Assembly (NCBI RefSeq): GCF_000292345.1
Contig: NZ_ALOU01000032.1
Span: 1 to 64,000, forward strand
Reading direction: 5' to 3'
Source of the DNA: Cupriavidus sp. BIS7
GTDB lineage: Bacteria; Pseudomonadota; Gammaproteobacteria; Burkholderiales; Burkholderiaceae
Length of the DNA: 64,000 nt
In this document: positions 42,287 through 52,328 of the stretch, one piece after another
Numbering within the stretch: the stretch's first letter is position 1
Layout of the letters: the number at the start of each line of letters is the position of its first letter
Program-made: the position numbers and the translations under genes
Notes under the pieces: model-generated
What the model saw: the letters and a program-made list of their open reading frames with translations, nothing else
Databases searched by the model: none
Told to the model about the DNA's origin: nothing

Positions 42287-43018
42287 ATGAAAGCCATCAC
42301 CACACTGCAACGCTGGACGCGCCCCGCCGCGTTCAGGCTAGCGGGCCTGGCCCTGCTCTCGGCCGTGGCCGCCACGTGGCACATGCCCGCGATATCGTCG
42401 GAGGCGGCCGTGAAGATCCCCGCTCCCGCGATCGACGAAAAGCCCGGCACCAGCCACAGCGAAACCGCCGTGTTTGCAGGCGGCTGCTTCTGGGGCGTAC
42501 AGGGCGTGTTTCAACATGTCCGCGGCGTTACGCGCGCAACGTCCGGTTACGCGGGCGGCTCGGCAACCACCGCGCAATACGAGATGGTGGGCACCGGCAT
42601 GACGGGCCACGCCGAATCGGTCGAGGTCCGCTACGACCCCACGCAGGTCAGCTACGGCAAGCTGCTGCAGATCTTCTTCTCTGTGGCGCATGACCCGACA
42701 CAGCTCAATTACCAGGGCCCTGACCACGGCACGCAGTATCGCTCCGCCATCTTCCCGCTCACGCCGGAACAGAAATCGATCGCCGATGCCTATATCGCAC
42801 AACTGGGCAACGCGCGCGCGTGGCAGTCGCCGATCGTCACGCGGGTGGAACCGTACAAGGGCTTCTACGCGGCAGAGAACTACCACCAGGACTTCCTGGT
42901 GAAGAATCCCAACTACCCGTACATCGTCATCAATGACCTGCCCAAGATCGGCAACCTGAAGAAGATGTTCCCGGACGTGTATCGGAATGATCCGGTCCTG
43001 GTAACGAAAGGAAGTTGA
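42287..43018 (+). CDS. msrA: peptide methionine-(S)-S-oxide reductase, exported
   Basis: A 243-residue MsrA. An N-terminal signal or anchor (about residues 14-38, hydrophobic) precedes the catalytic domain. The active Cys lies in GGCFWG near residue 66, and HTGHAESV-like family segments follow (GMTGHAESVEV, QYRSAIF, ENYHQDFL). It reduces methionine-S-sulfoxide and so complements the exported MsrB upstream. 51 bp after the fusion gene, with a GGAAAC ribosome region. The three-gene order msrB-CcdA/Trx-msrA resembles the exported MsrAB systems of other bacteria (for example PilB-type), but as separate genes. Confidence 0.92.
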   Translation: MKAITTLQRWTRPAAFRLAGLALLSAVAATWHMPAISSEAAVKIPAPAIDEKPGTSHSETAVFAGGCFWGVQGVFQHVRGVTRATSGYAGGSATTAQYEMVGTGMTGHAESVEVRYDPTQVSYGKLLQIFFSVAHDPTQLNYQGPDHGTQYRSAIFPLTPEQKSIADAYIAQLGNARAWQSPIVTRVEPYKGFYAAENYHQDFLVKNPNYPYIVINDLPKIGNLKKMFPDVYRNDPVLVTKGS

Positions 43019-43394
43019 TTGCGCGAAGTTGATTCCACGCAATCAAGTCCGCCCCCTGCTTCGCCAACGCAACGCCTGGTCTGCGCCGGAACCTGCGCAA
43101 CCAGGCTTGCCATCATCGCCACATCCTCTCCCTGCGTCCGCACGATTTTCGCGCGCACCATTCTTCGCACCATTCGCTCTATTCAGTTCTCCCATCGCCC
43201 GATACTGCCAGTGACGTTATTCACCCAGTCACTAGATTTCCTGCACGCCTTCTCTACACTCGCCAGCATCACATTCGTAAATGCGCTTCGCGCAATACGT
43301 AGCGATGCGAGCGAGCGTTTGTCTCGCGCACGACCACGGCATTCAGCCGATGGATTCTTCCGGTGCAGTCAATGCAATCGCAGGAGAACGAACA
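43019..43394. other. intergenic region upstream of the autotransporter
   Basis: 376 bp. A short direct repeat (GAAGTTGATT twice) spans the msrA stop, and there are CACCATTC repeats near 43157-43174. No convincing promoter consensus or ORF; the autotransporter frame is open from 43281 but lacks a ribosome site there. Confidence 0.4.
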
Positions 43395-46300
43395 GTGTCG
43401 CAGGAAAATCAACGAAACGTCGTAGCGGATTCGAACGAACCCATTGGCATTGCAAAGCGCGTGGCAATGGTCATGCCGGTGCAGATTCTGGCCATTTCCA
43501 TGGCCTCTGCGCAAACAGTGATTCCCGGCGGCACCGATATCGGCGGATTCCTGATTGGCAGCACCGCTGGCGTACCGAACTGGTCAGCCACAAGCTATGC
43601 CTTCCAGCTCGGCGGCAATACCACGTGGAACACTTCCACCAACTTCAATAACGCTGGACAAACCGAGTTGCAGATCGATGGCCAGGGCAGCACGGTCACA
43701 CGCAGCATCGGTGGCGTTTTCAATCTCAACGGCTTGACGAGAGATGGCACGTCCATAACGCTTTCGAACCTGACGTTTGGACAAACGGCCAATTCCCTCT
43801 TCGGCATCTTTACCGACCTCGGCGGTACACACACGACCTCCATCGGCCTGTACAACGTGACGTTCAGCGGCCTGGCCGGCGCATACGGAAACGTGTTCTA
43901 CATGAGCGGCACCACGGGCCGGACCGAGATGGTCGTCACGGCGGGGACCGGGGCCAACGGCGCCACGTTCCAGAACAATACGTCGACCGGCGATGGCGGC
44001 GGCGTGATCTCGCTGTACGGCGGCACCATGACCTTCAATGGCGACTACACGTTCGACTCGAACACCACCACGAACTACGGTGGCGCCATTGCGATGTACC
44101 AGAACACTGGCGTACTGACGTTCAACGGCAACACGACATTCCGAAACAACCGCGCCACCACCTACTTCGGCGGTGCAATCGATGTATGGGGCGGCGCTTC
44201 CACGCTGACCTTCAACGGTCCCGCGAGCTTCACGGGCAACTACGTCGTCAGCAGCGCCACCGGTGCGGGCAATCCGCGCGGCGGCGCCATCAATATCGGC
44301 TACACCAGCCCGGGAAGCGGCGCATCAATCGTGCGCTTCAACAACACGGCCATCTTCGATGGCAACTACGTCGTTTCCACCGGCACCGGCGGCTCGGCGT
44401 ATGGCGGCGCACTCAGCGCCTACGGGAACGGCAACACCTACAACTACCAGTACATTTTTACCGCGCCCGCGCTGTTCCAGAACAACTATGTCCTGAAGGC
44501 CGGCGGTGGCGGTGGCACGGCAAATGGCGGTGCCATCTACTACGATGCGTCGGGCGCCACACTGAGTTTCATCTCCGGGACCCTGTTCCGGAACAATGCG
44601 GCGTCTTCCAATGGCGGAGCCATCTACCTGCAATCGGGAACGATCAACCTGGTTGCCTCAACGGGCAACATCCGTTTCCAGGGCAATCGGCAAGGCGTTC
44701 AGTTCGACGCCAGTTATCGGCCGCTGGCCGGCACCGGCACACCCAATGCCATATACCTGGGGACGTCCGGCGCGCTCAACCTGATTGCCGGCAGCGGGCA
44801 GACGATCGATTTCTTCGACCCCATTGCTTCGGCCGCAGGCTCCCTTGTCACCGTCACGAAGAGTGGCGATGGCAGCGTTGTGTTCCATGGCGATAACGGC
44901 GCCACCGGACTCTACAGTTCCGACGTAAGGGCCAACACCACGGTTACGGCCGGCACGTTCGCACTGGACAGCGGCGCCAGCTATGGAGCAAGTGGAACGG
45001 GCACCTTCACGCTCGGTGCCGCCACGCTGCGCGGTGGCGAGGGATCGATATTGAGCGCGGGAACATTGAATCTCGGCGGTGCCAGTACGATCGGCATCTC
45101 CGGCGGCCTGTTCACCATCGCCAGCGGCAGCTTCAACACACAGGACGGCACGCAGATCGTCGGCAACGGCACCCTGGCCACCACTGCAGGCATCACGCTT
45201 ACCGGCACCACGCACGTCATCGTGGACAACGGCAGCGCACTGACCATCACCGCACCGCTCAGCGGCACTGGCGGCTTCGACCTTGCCGGCGGCACGCTCA
45301 CGTTGTCGGGTGCCGGCAGCAGCTATGGCGGCGCCACGGCCATCGGTTCCGGATCGACGCTGGTCACCGCCGCCGCAAATACGCTGAATAACAGCAGCAG
45401 CGTGACCGTGGACGGATCGCTGGACATGAGCCAGTACAACTACGCGCAGCAGGCGGCCAACCTGTCGGGCAGCGGATCGATCGCGCTGGGCACCGCCACG
45501 TTGACGGCCAACAACACCGCCGATTCAACATTCGCGGGCAGCATTGCCGGCACTGGTGCGCTGGTCAAGACCGGCACCGGGGCGCTGACGCTGAGCAACG
45601 CCAGTACCTTCAGCGGCGGCACCACGGTTTCCAGCGGCACGTTGATCGGAAACAGCATGTCGTCGTTCGGCACGGGCGGCATTGTCAACAACGGCACGCT
45701 GCGCCTGGATTTTGCCAATGACGAGACAATCACCAGCCTGACGGGCACGGGTGCATTGATCAAGAACGGTAATGGCAGGCTCAGTTCCAGTACCAATGTG
45801 ACGCAGAGCGATGTATCGATCAACGGCGGCGAGCTATACCTGGACAACACGGCCGTCTTGACGGCAGCCAGCTATACGACAGCCAGCGGCGCCACCACCA
45901 CGGTGACAGACGAATCACAGTTGAGGGTGACCAACGCGCTCACCCAGGCCACGGGGTCGACACTCAACTTTATCCTCGGCGACCCGTCCATCACCGCTGG
46001 CAGTGCCAGCCTCAGCGGCACGCTGAACGTACTGGGAATCTCACCACGCGTTCCGCGCACCGCGACGGCGCTGACGGGTTCCGCATTCACCGTGATGCAA
46101 ACCACCGGCGGCATCACCGGCGATTTCGCCCAGGTCGGCTTCGGCAGCACGGTCACCGATTTCGACTATCTGCAGCTTGCCGGCGCAAGAAGCGCGAACG
46201 GACTCGACTACAACATTTCATTGGCACTTTCGTGGAACAGTGGCACCACGGTCGGCCACGGCACGTTCACCCTGGCCAATGCCACCGACAGCTTCAATGC

Positions 46301-49300
46301 GGATGTGGTCCTGGCCGATCAGCAAGCGTCCGCCACCGGCTGGAACGGCCGCGACCTGACCAAGAACGGCGCCGGAACGCTGACGCTGTCCGAGCAGAAC
46401 ACGTACACGGGTGCGACCACCGTCAATGCGGGCACGCTTTCGATGGGCGCTGCCAATGCCATCGCCAACAGCACGGCGGTCAACATCGTCAGCGGCGCCA
46501 CGCTGGCGCTCAACGACTTCAGCCAGACAGTCAACAACATCACCGGCGCCGGCACCGTCAACCTCGGCACGGCCGCGGCCACCGCGATGACCGCCAGCAA
46601 CAGCACCGACACGACGTTCTCGGGCACCATCACTGGCGCTGGCAACCTCGTCAAGACAGGAACCGGTTCGCTGACGCTTTCCGGCACCAATACCTACACG
46701 GGCGGCACCACAATCTCCGACGGCACGCTGATTGGCTACGACATCGGCGCATTCGGCACCGGCGCCATCGCCAACAACGCCACGCTGCAACTCGACTTTG
46801 CCAGCGACAACACCGTCAACAACGCCCTGTCCGGCACCGGGAGCCTGATCAAGAACGGCGCCGGCACCGCCACGCTGACCACGCCGGGTACCCAGGGCGA
46901 TGTCCAGCTTACGGCTGGCGCGTTGCGCTTCAGCCAGACCGGCACCTTCAACGCCGCCAGCTACACCGCGTCCGACGGCACCACCACCAGCGTCGACGGC
47001 GACGCGCAACTCGCCGTGACCGGCGCCTTCAGCAAATCGGCCAATGCCACGCTCAATGTCGCGCTCAACGCCAATGAGCCTGTCATCACCGCCGATAGCG
47101 CCACCATCGCCGGGACCCTGAACATCACCGGTTTCTCGGCATCGGTACCCAACACCGCCAGCGCGCTGATCGACACCCGTTTCAGCATCCTGCGCACCAC
47201 CAGCGGCATCACCGGCGACTTCAGCGCCGTGAATCTCAGCGGCAGCGCCAGCGCCGTCGACTACATCCTCGTCGGCGCGCAGAAGTCCGCCAACAACCTC
47301 GAGTACATCGCGGGCTTCGGCCTCACCTGGCGCGCCGGAACGACTCGCAGCAACGGCATATTCACGCTGGCCAACGCCACCGACAGCTTCAACGCGGATG
47401 TGGTCCTGGCCGATCAGCAGGCGTCCGCCACCGGCTGGAACGGCCGCGACCTGACCAAGAACGGCGCCGGAACGCTAACGCTGTCAGCACAGAACACGTA
47501 CACCGGTGCGACCACCGTCAATGCGGGCACGCTTTCGATGGGCGCCGTCAACGCCATCGCCAACAGCACATCGGTCAATATCGGCAGCGGCGCCACGCTG
47601 GCGCTCAACGACTTCAGCCAGACGGTCAACAACCTCACTGGCGCCGGCACCGTCAACCTCGGCACGGCCGCGGCCACCGCGATGACCGCCAGCAACAGCA
47701 CCGACACGACGTTCTCGGGCACGATCGCTGGCGCTGGCAACCTCGTCAAGACAGGAACCGGTTCGCTGACGCTTTCCGGCACCAATACCTACACGGGCGG
47801 CACCACAATCTCCGACGGCACGCTGATTGGCTACGACATCGGCGCATTCGGCACCGGCGCCATCGCCAACAACGCCACGCTGCAACTCGAGTTTGCCAGC
47901 GACAACACCGTCAACAACGCCCTGTCCGGCACCGGGAGCCTGATCAAGAACGGCGCCGGTACCATCACGCTGACCAGCGGCGGTACCCAGGGGGATGTTT
48001 CGCTCAACGCCGGCGGCATTCGCCTCGCGGGAAGCACAACACTCGGCGCCGCCAACTACACGGCTGGTGCCAACACGTTGACAACAGTTGGGGATAGCGC
48101 CCAGCTCAACGTAAGCGGTACATACTCGCAGGCTACCGATGCCAGGCTCCAGCTTATCCTGGGCAACCCCTATGTCGCGGCAGGCAATGCCAGTATCGAC
48201 GGCGCGCTGGAGATCATCGGCTTCGCACCGAACACGCCCCAAAGCGCCAGCGCGCTGACTTCGACGCAATTCACGGTGTTGCACACCACGGGTGGCATCA
48301 CCGGAGATTTCTCGAGCATCTCCTTCAGCGGCCTGGTCAGTCAGCTCGACTTCCTGCTGCCCACCGGTGAGCGAAGTGCCGACAACCTGGACTACAACAT
48401 CGGGCTTGGACTCACCTGGCGCGCTGGCACAACGCTCGGCAACGGCATATTCACGCTGGCCAATGCCGCCTCCAACTTCGACATGGATGTAGTCCTGGCC
48501 GATGAGCAGGCATCCGCGACCGGCTGGAACGGCCGCGACCTGACCAAGAACGGCGCGGGAACGCTGACGCTGTCAGCACAGAACACATACACGGGCGCGA
48601 CCACCGTCAATGCGGGCACGCTTTCGATGGGCGCTGTCAACGCCATCGCCAACAGCACATCGGTCAATATCGGCAGCGGCGCCACGCTGGCGCTCAACGA
48701 CTTCAGCCAGACGGTCAACAACCTCACTGGCGCCGGCACCGTCAACCTCGGCACGGCCGCAGCCACCGCGATGACGGCCAGCAACAGCACCGACACGGCG
48801 TTCTCGGGCACCATCACTGGCGCCGGCAACCTCGTCAAGACAGGAACCAGTTCGCTGACGCTTTCCGGTGCCAATACCTACGCGGGCGGCACCACCATCA
48901 CTGGCGGCACGCTGATCGGCACACAGGGTGCAGCGTTCGGCACTGGCACCATCGCCAATAATGCCGCGCTGCAACTCGACTTTGCCAGCGACAGCACCGT
49001 TGCCAATGTGCTCTCCGGTACAGGCCAACTCACCAAGACAGGCGCCGGCACGGCCACGCTGACCACGCCGGGCACCCAGGGCAATATCCTGCTCACAGCC
49101 GGTGGATTGCGCTTCAGCCAGACCGGCGCCTTCAACGCCGCCAGCTACACCGCGTCCGACGGCACCACCACCAGCATCGATGGCAACGCACAACTGGTCA
49201 CGACCGGCGCCTTCAGCAAATCGGCCAATGCCACGCTCAATGTCGCGCTCAGCGCCAACGAGCCTGTCATCGCCGCCGGTAGCGCCACCATTGCCGGCAC

Positions 49301-51791
49301 CCTGAACATCACCGGCTTCTCGGCATCGGTACCCAACATCGCCAGCGCGCTGATCAACACCCGTTTCAGCATCCTGCGCACCACCGGCGGCATCACCGGC
49401 GACTTCAGCGCCGTGAACCTCAGCGGCAGCGCCAGCGCCGTCGACTACATCCTCGTCGGCGCGCAGAAGTCCGCCAACAACCTCGAGTACATCGCGGGCT
49501 TCGGCCTCACCTGGCGCGCCGGAACGACTCGCGGCAACGGCACGTTCACGCTGGCCAATGCCACCGACAGCTTCGACATGGATGTAGTCCTGGCCGATCA
49601 GCAGGCATCCGCCACCGGCTGGAACGGCCGCGACCTGACCAAGAACGGCGCCGGAACACTGACGCTGTCAGCACAGAACACGTACACGGGCGCGACCACC
49701 GTCAATGCGGGCACGCTTTCGATGGGCGCTGCCAATGCCATCGCCAACAGCACATCGGTCAATATCGGCAGCGGCGCCACGCTGGCGCTCAACGACCTCA
49801 ACCAGACGGTCAACAACCTCACTGGCGCCGGCACCGTCAACCTCGGCACGGCCGCAGCCACCGCGATGACCGCCAGCAACAGCACCGACACGACGTTCTC
49901 GGGCACCATCACTGGCGCCGGCGCACTGGTCAAGGCCGGAAACGGCGCGCTACGGCTGGCGGGAGCCAACCACTACACGGGCGGCACCACGGTCTCCGGC
50001 GGCACGCTCATTGGAACAAGTGAAAGCTTTGGTCCGGCGGATGTGCTCAACAACGCCACACTCGTGATCGACCAGCCGACGGCTGCCACCATGGCGCAGG
50101 CGATCAACGGAACGGGATCTCTCGTAAAGACCGGCGCCGGCATGCTCAACCTGACAGGCAACAGCAACTTGTCAGGCCCCACGACGCTGGCCGGCGGGCG
50201 CCTCGCGGTCAACGGCTTTCTCGGCAATTCCACGCTGAGCCTTGCCGCGGGCACGTGGCTCCAGGGCAACGGCACGGTCGGAAGTTTGCATAACGACGGC
50301 GGCACAGTCGCGCCGGGTAATTCAATCGGCACGCTCCATGTCAATGGCAACTACACGCAGGGCGCCGGCGCAGGCTACATCGCGGAGATAGATCCGACCA
50401 CCAGCGCGACAGGCGACAGCATCCAGGTGAACGGGACGGCCACCCTGGCGCCCGGCGCCACACTGACACCGACCCGTACCGCGCTGCGCGGATTTTCACT
50501 GAATGCCGCGTACCTGATACTGAGTACCACGGGCGGCGTGAACGGCAAGTTCACATTGACTGACGACGGGCACGGGTCATTCTATTTGCTGCAGGATGAG
50601 TACGACGGCAACAACGTCTATCTGAAAACGCGGCAGTACCGCACCTTCGCATCCGCGGCGCAGACGCCAAACCAGATCGCCACCGCGAACGGCCTTCAAT
50701 CCCTGCCCGGCAGCAGCATCTTGCGCGACGCCGTGGGCCGCCTCAACTCGGACGACGAGGCCCGCGCCGCATTCGATATGTTGTCAGGGGAAATCCATGC
50801 ATCGCTCAAGTCGACCTTGCTGACGGATACGCGCTACCTGCGCGACTCCGCGATCGATCGACTACGGCGAAGCCAATGCCTGCCGGGGACCAGTGAAGCC
50901 GTTGGCACCATGCCGGACGTGCAGACGCAGCGTCCGTCCACCGCGCGCTGCGAGGCGCCCAGCGATGGCTTCCAGGTATGGGCCCGCACGTTCGGTACCC
51001 ATGACAGCATCAGTACCGATGGCAACGCCGCAAAGATGACCCAGAACCTGTTCGGCTTCCTGGCCGGTGCGGATTCAGAGGTAGCGCCAGGCTGGCGCGC
51101 CGGCGCGCTGGCCGGCTACAGCCACGGCCGACTGAATGTCAATGATCGCAACTCGAACGCGCAAACCGACAACTTCCATCTCGGCGCGTATGGCGGCACA
51201 AGTTTCGGCAATATCGGCGCCCGGGTTGGCGCTTCCGCAAGCTGGCACAGTATCGACACCGAACGCACGCCAACCTTCACGGACTTCCGCGACAAGCTGG
51301 AAAGCCAGTATTCCGCGCGCACGTTGCAGGCGTTCACCGACGTCGGCTACCGCTTCGCACTGGACAACCTTGCCCTGGAGCCATTCGCCAATGCTGCGTT
51401 CGCCAACCTGCACGGGAACGGCTTCAATGAAGGCGGAAGCCCGGCAGCCCTGTCCGCCGGGAGCAGCAACGACAACCTGACATTCACCACGCTGGGTATC
51501 CGCAGCGCCGCATCGCTGGAAACCATCACGGGGACGAAGATGACGTTCTCGATGATGGCAGGCTGGCAGCACACATTCGGCAGTGATTTTCCGCTGCAAA
51601 CCATGCGCTTTGCGGGGGGTGACCCGTTCACCGTCGCCGGCGTCCCCATCGCACGCAACGCAGCACTCGTCGAGGCCGGCGTCAGCCTGCAGGTCGGCGC
51701 CAACACTTCTGTGGGGCTGAGCTACAGCGGCCGCTATGGTGGCGGCGCATCAAGCGAGACAATCCAGGGAATGTTCAGCATGCGATTCTGA
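43395..51791 (+). CDS. giant autotransporter adhesin (Pmp-like and PATR repeats)
   Basis: A 2798-residue type Va autotransporter. GTG start, chosen because an AGGAG site lies eight bases upstream; the ATG 38 codons earlier has none. Signal peptide residues 1 to about 39 (core VAMVMPVQILAISMASA). Residues about 220-420 have six GGAI/GGAL motifs and FxxN tetrads (FDSN, FRNN, FTGN, FQNN), the hallmark of Chlamydia Pmp beta-helices. From about 550 to 2200 come passenger-associated repeats of the type AGTLTLSAQNTYTGATTVNA. The C-terminal beta-domain is about 2526-2798, ending in aromatic Phe (FSMRF), as outer-membrane barrels do. It probably forms a surface beta-helix adhesin. Monocistronic; no partner genes nearby. 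Confidence 0.92.
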   Translation: MSQENQRNVVADSNEPIGIAKRVAMVMPVQILAISMASAQTVIPGGTDIGGFLIGSTAGVPNWSATSYAFQLGGNTTWNTSTNFNNAGQTELQIDGQGSTVTRSIGGVFNLNGLTRDGTSITLSNLTFGQTANSLFGIFTDLGGTHTTSIGLYNVTFSGLAGAYGNVFYMSGTTGRTEMVVTAGTGANGATFQNNTSTGDGGGVISLYGGTMTFNGDYTFDSNTTTNYGGAIAMYQNTGVLTFNGNTTFRNNRATTYFGGAIDVWGGASTLTFNGPASFTGNYVVSSATGAGNPRGGAINIGYTSPGSGASIVRFNNTAIFDGNYVVSTGTGGSAYGGALSAYGNGNTYNYQYIFTAPALFQNNYVLKAGGGGGTANGGAIYYDASGATLSFISGTLFRNNAASSNGGAIYLQSGTINLVASTGNIRFQGNRQGVQFDASYRPLAGTGTPNAIYLGTSGALNLIAGSGQTIDFFDPIASAAGSLVTVTKSGDGSVVFHGDNGATGLYSSDVRANTTVTAGTFALDSGASYGASGTGTFTLGAATLRGGEGSILSAGTLNLGGASTIGISGGLFTIASGSFNTQDGTQIVGNGTLATTAGITLTGTTHVIVDNGSALTITAPLSGTGGFDLAGGTLTLSGAGSSYGGATAIGSGSTLVTAAANTLNNSSSVTVDGSLDMSQYNYAQQAANLSGSGSIALGTATLTANNTADSTFAGSIAGTGALVKTGTGALTLSNASTFSGGTTVSSGTLIGNSMSSFGTGGIVNNGTLRLDFANDETITSLTGTGALIKNGNGRLSSSTNVTQSDVSINGGELYLDNTAVLTAASYTTASGATTTVTDESQLRVTNALTQATGSTLNFILGDPSITAGSASLSGTLNVLGISPRVPRTATALTGSAFTVMQTTGGITGDFAQVGFGSTVTDFDYLQLAGARSANGLDYNISLALSWNSGTTVGHGTFTLANATDSFNADVVLADQQASATGWNGRDLTKNGAGTLTLSEQNTYTGATTVNAGTLSMGAANAIANSTAVNIVSGATLALNDFSQTVNNITGAGTVNLGTAAATAMTASNSTDTTFSGTITGAGNLVKTGTGSLTLSGTNTYTGGTTISDGTLIGYDIGAFGTGAIANNATLQLDFASDNTVNNALSGTGSLIKNGAGTATLTTPGTQGDVQLTAGALRFSQTGTFNAASYTASDGTTTSVDGDAQLAVTGAFSKSANATLNVALNANEPVITADSATIAGTLNITGFSASVPNTASALIDTRFSILRTTSGITGDFSAVNLSGSASAVDYILVGAQKSANNLEYIAGFGLTWRAGTTRSNGIFTLANATDSFNADVVLADQQASATGWNGRDLTKNGAGTLTLSAQNTYTGATTVNAGTLSMGAVNAIANSTSVNIGSGATLALNDFSQTVNNLTGAGTVNLGTAAATAMTASNSTDTTFSGTIAGAGNLVKTGTGSLTLSGTNTYTGGTTISDGTLIGYDIGAFGTGAIANNATLQLEFASDNTVNNALSGTGSLIKNGAGTITLTSGGTQGDVSLNAGGIRLAGSTTLGAANYTAGANTLTTVGDSAQLNVSGTYSQATDARLQLILGNPYVAAGNASIDGALEIIGFAPNTPQSASALTSTQFTVLHTTGGITGDFSSISFSGLVSQLDFLLPTGERSADNLDYNIGLGLTWRAGTTLGNGIFTLANAASNFDMDVVLADEQASATGWNGRDLTKNGAGTLTLSAQNTYTGATTVNAGTLSMGAVNAIANSTSVNIGSGATLALNDFSQTVNNLTGAGTVNLGTAAATAMTASNSTDTAFSGTITGAGNLVKTGTSSLTLSGANTYAGGTTITGGTLIGTQGAAFGTGTIANNAALQLDFASDSTVANVLSGTGQLTKTGAGTATLTTPGTQGNILLTAGGLRFSQTGAFNAASYTASDGTTTSIDGNAQLVTTGAFSKSANATLNVALSANEPVIAAGSATIAGTLNITGFSASVPNIASALINTRFSILRTTGGITGDFSAVNLSGSASAVDYILVGAQKSANNLEYIAGFGLTWRAGTTRGNGTFTLANATDSFDMDVVLADQQASATGWNGRDLTKNGAGTLTLSAQNTYTGATTVNAGTLSMGAANAIANSTSVNIGSGATLALNDLNQTVNNLTGAGTVNLGTAAATAMTASNSTDTTFSGTITGAGALVKAGNGALRLAGANHYTGGTTVSGGTLIGTSESFGPADVLNNATLVIDQPTAATMAQAINGTGSLVKTGAGMLNLTGNSNLSGPTTLAGGRLAVNGFLGNSTLSLAAGTWLQGNGTVGSLHNDGGTVAPGNSIGTLHVNGNYTQGAGAGYIAEIDPTTSATGDSIQVNGTATLAPGATLTPTRTALRGFSLNAAYLILSTTGGVNGKFTLTDDGHGSFYLLQDEYDGNNVYLKTRQYRTFASAAQTPNQIATANGLQSLPGSSILRDAVGRLNSDDEARAAFDMLSGEIHASLKSTLLTDTRYLRDSAIDRLRRSQCLPGTSEAVGTMPDVQTQRPSTARCEAPSDGFQVWARTFGTHDSISTDGNAAKMTQNLFGFLAGADSEVAPGWRAGALAGYSHGRLNVNDRNSNAQTDNFHLGAYGGTSFGNIGARVGASASWHSIDTERTPTFTDFRDKLESQYSARTLQAFTDVGYRFALDNLALEPFANAAFANLHGNGFNEGGSPAALSAGSSNDNLTFTTLGIRSAASLETITGTKMTFSMMAGWQHTFGSDFPLQTMRFAGGDPFTVAGVPIARNAALVEAGVSLQVGANTSVGLSYSGRYGGGASSETIQGMFSMRF
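46266..49980 (+). repeat. large internal repeats of the autotransporter
   Basis: The TTC of a conserved start (FTLANA) recurs at 46266, 47361, 48450 and 49545, i.e. periods of 1095, 1089 and 1095 bp; the last copy is partial and ends near 49980. The first ~600 bp of each unit is nearly invariant at DNA level. The second half occurs in two versions: units 1 and 3 share one (FSQTG... ASYTASDGTTTS), unit 2 has another (IRLAGSTTLGAANYTAGANT). A more diverged ancestor copy precedes unit 1. Confidence 0.85.
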
Positions 51792-51817
51792 AACCCGAAA
51801 CAGGAGGAACGCCGCGC

Positions 51818-51943
51818 TCATCCGAGCAACCGGACGGCCGCGGTCACAATCCATCCCACGGCCAGGCAAGCCGCAATCCATCCACATCCGATCAGCAAAA
51901 CGTCTCGCCAGGTCATCAGCAACACAGCCGCAAGACAATGCAT
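51818..51943 (-). CDS. possible 41-residue single-span membrane peptide
   Basis: Open frame MHCLAAVLLMTWRDVLLIGC..., a hydrophobic protein with one or two short membrane-like segments (VLLIGCGWIAACLAVGWIV). Too short for most gene finders. The ribosome site is weak (AAGAAGG ten bases upstream), and an in-frame stop lies just upstream. It sits between the autotransporter and tRNA-Pro on the opposite strand. Offered as a candidate only. Confidence 0.35.
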   Translation of the reverse strand: MHCLAAVLLMTWRDVLLIGCGWIAACLAVGWIVTAAVRLLG

Positions 51944-52058
51944 GCTCTCGCGGCCTTCTTGAGTTCATGATTGGCTCAAGGTAGACGATCTCGGTCGCAG
52001 AACAATGTCCGAGATGTAAAGATTTCTTGCAATGGCCACCCCGGGGAGCCTTGGCAAT

Positions 52059-52082
52059 CGGGCTGTCGGGCTGTCGGGCTGT
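52059..52082. repeat. 8-bp tandem repeat, three copies
   Basis: CGGGCTGT three times in a row in the spacer downstream of tRNA-Pro. Confidence 0.65.
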
Positions 52083-52127
52083 CGGGCGTCGGCATGACCG
52101 TTCGCGCGTGACCGGCCGCAAACAGCA

Positions 52128-52154
52128 GATTACAAATGACGGATTACAAATGAC
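52128..52154. repeat. 13-bp direct repeat
   Basis: GATTACAAATGAC at 52128-52140 and 52142-52154, one base apart, immediately before the tRNA-Pro terminator. Confidence 0.65.
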
Positions 52155-52155
52155 A

Positions 52156-52188
52156 AAAGGCCCGGACGGCAAAACCGTCCGGGCCTTT
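52156..52188 (-). terminator. terminator downstream of tRNA-Pro
   Basis: AAAGGCCCGGACGG / CCGTCCGGGCCTTT stem on either side of a five-base loop; read on the minus strand it ends in TTTTG. Confidence 0.8.
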
Positions 52189-52195
52189 CTATTTC

Positions 52196-52272
<77 letters not shown>

Positions 52273-52328
52273 AAGAAGCGAGAGTATATCACCGTCGATT
52301 CGGCGATGGCTAGTGGTTCCCAGCCAAT

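Noticed and set aside
46266..49980. Regular repeats that could suggest a CRISPR-like or satellite array
   Set aside because: Units are ~1.09 kb, in one reading frame and encode PATR passenger modules; no short repeat-spacer pattern.
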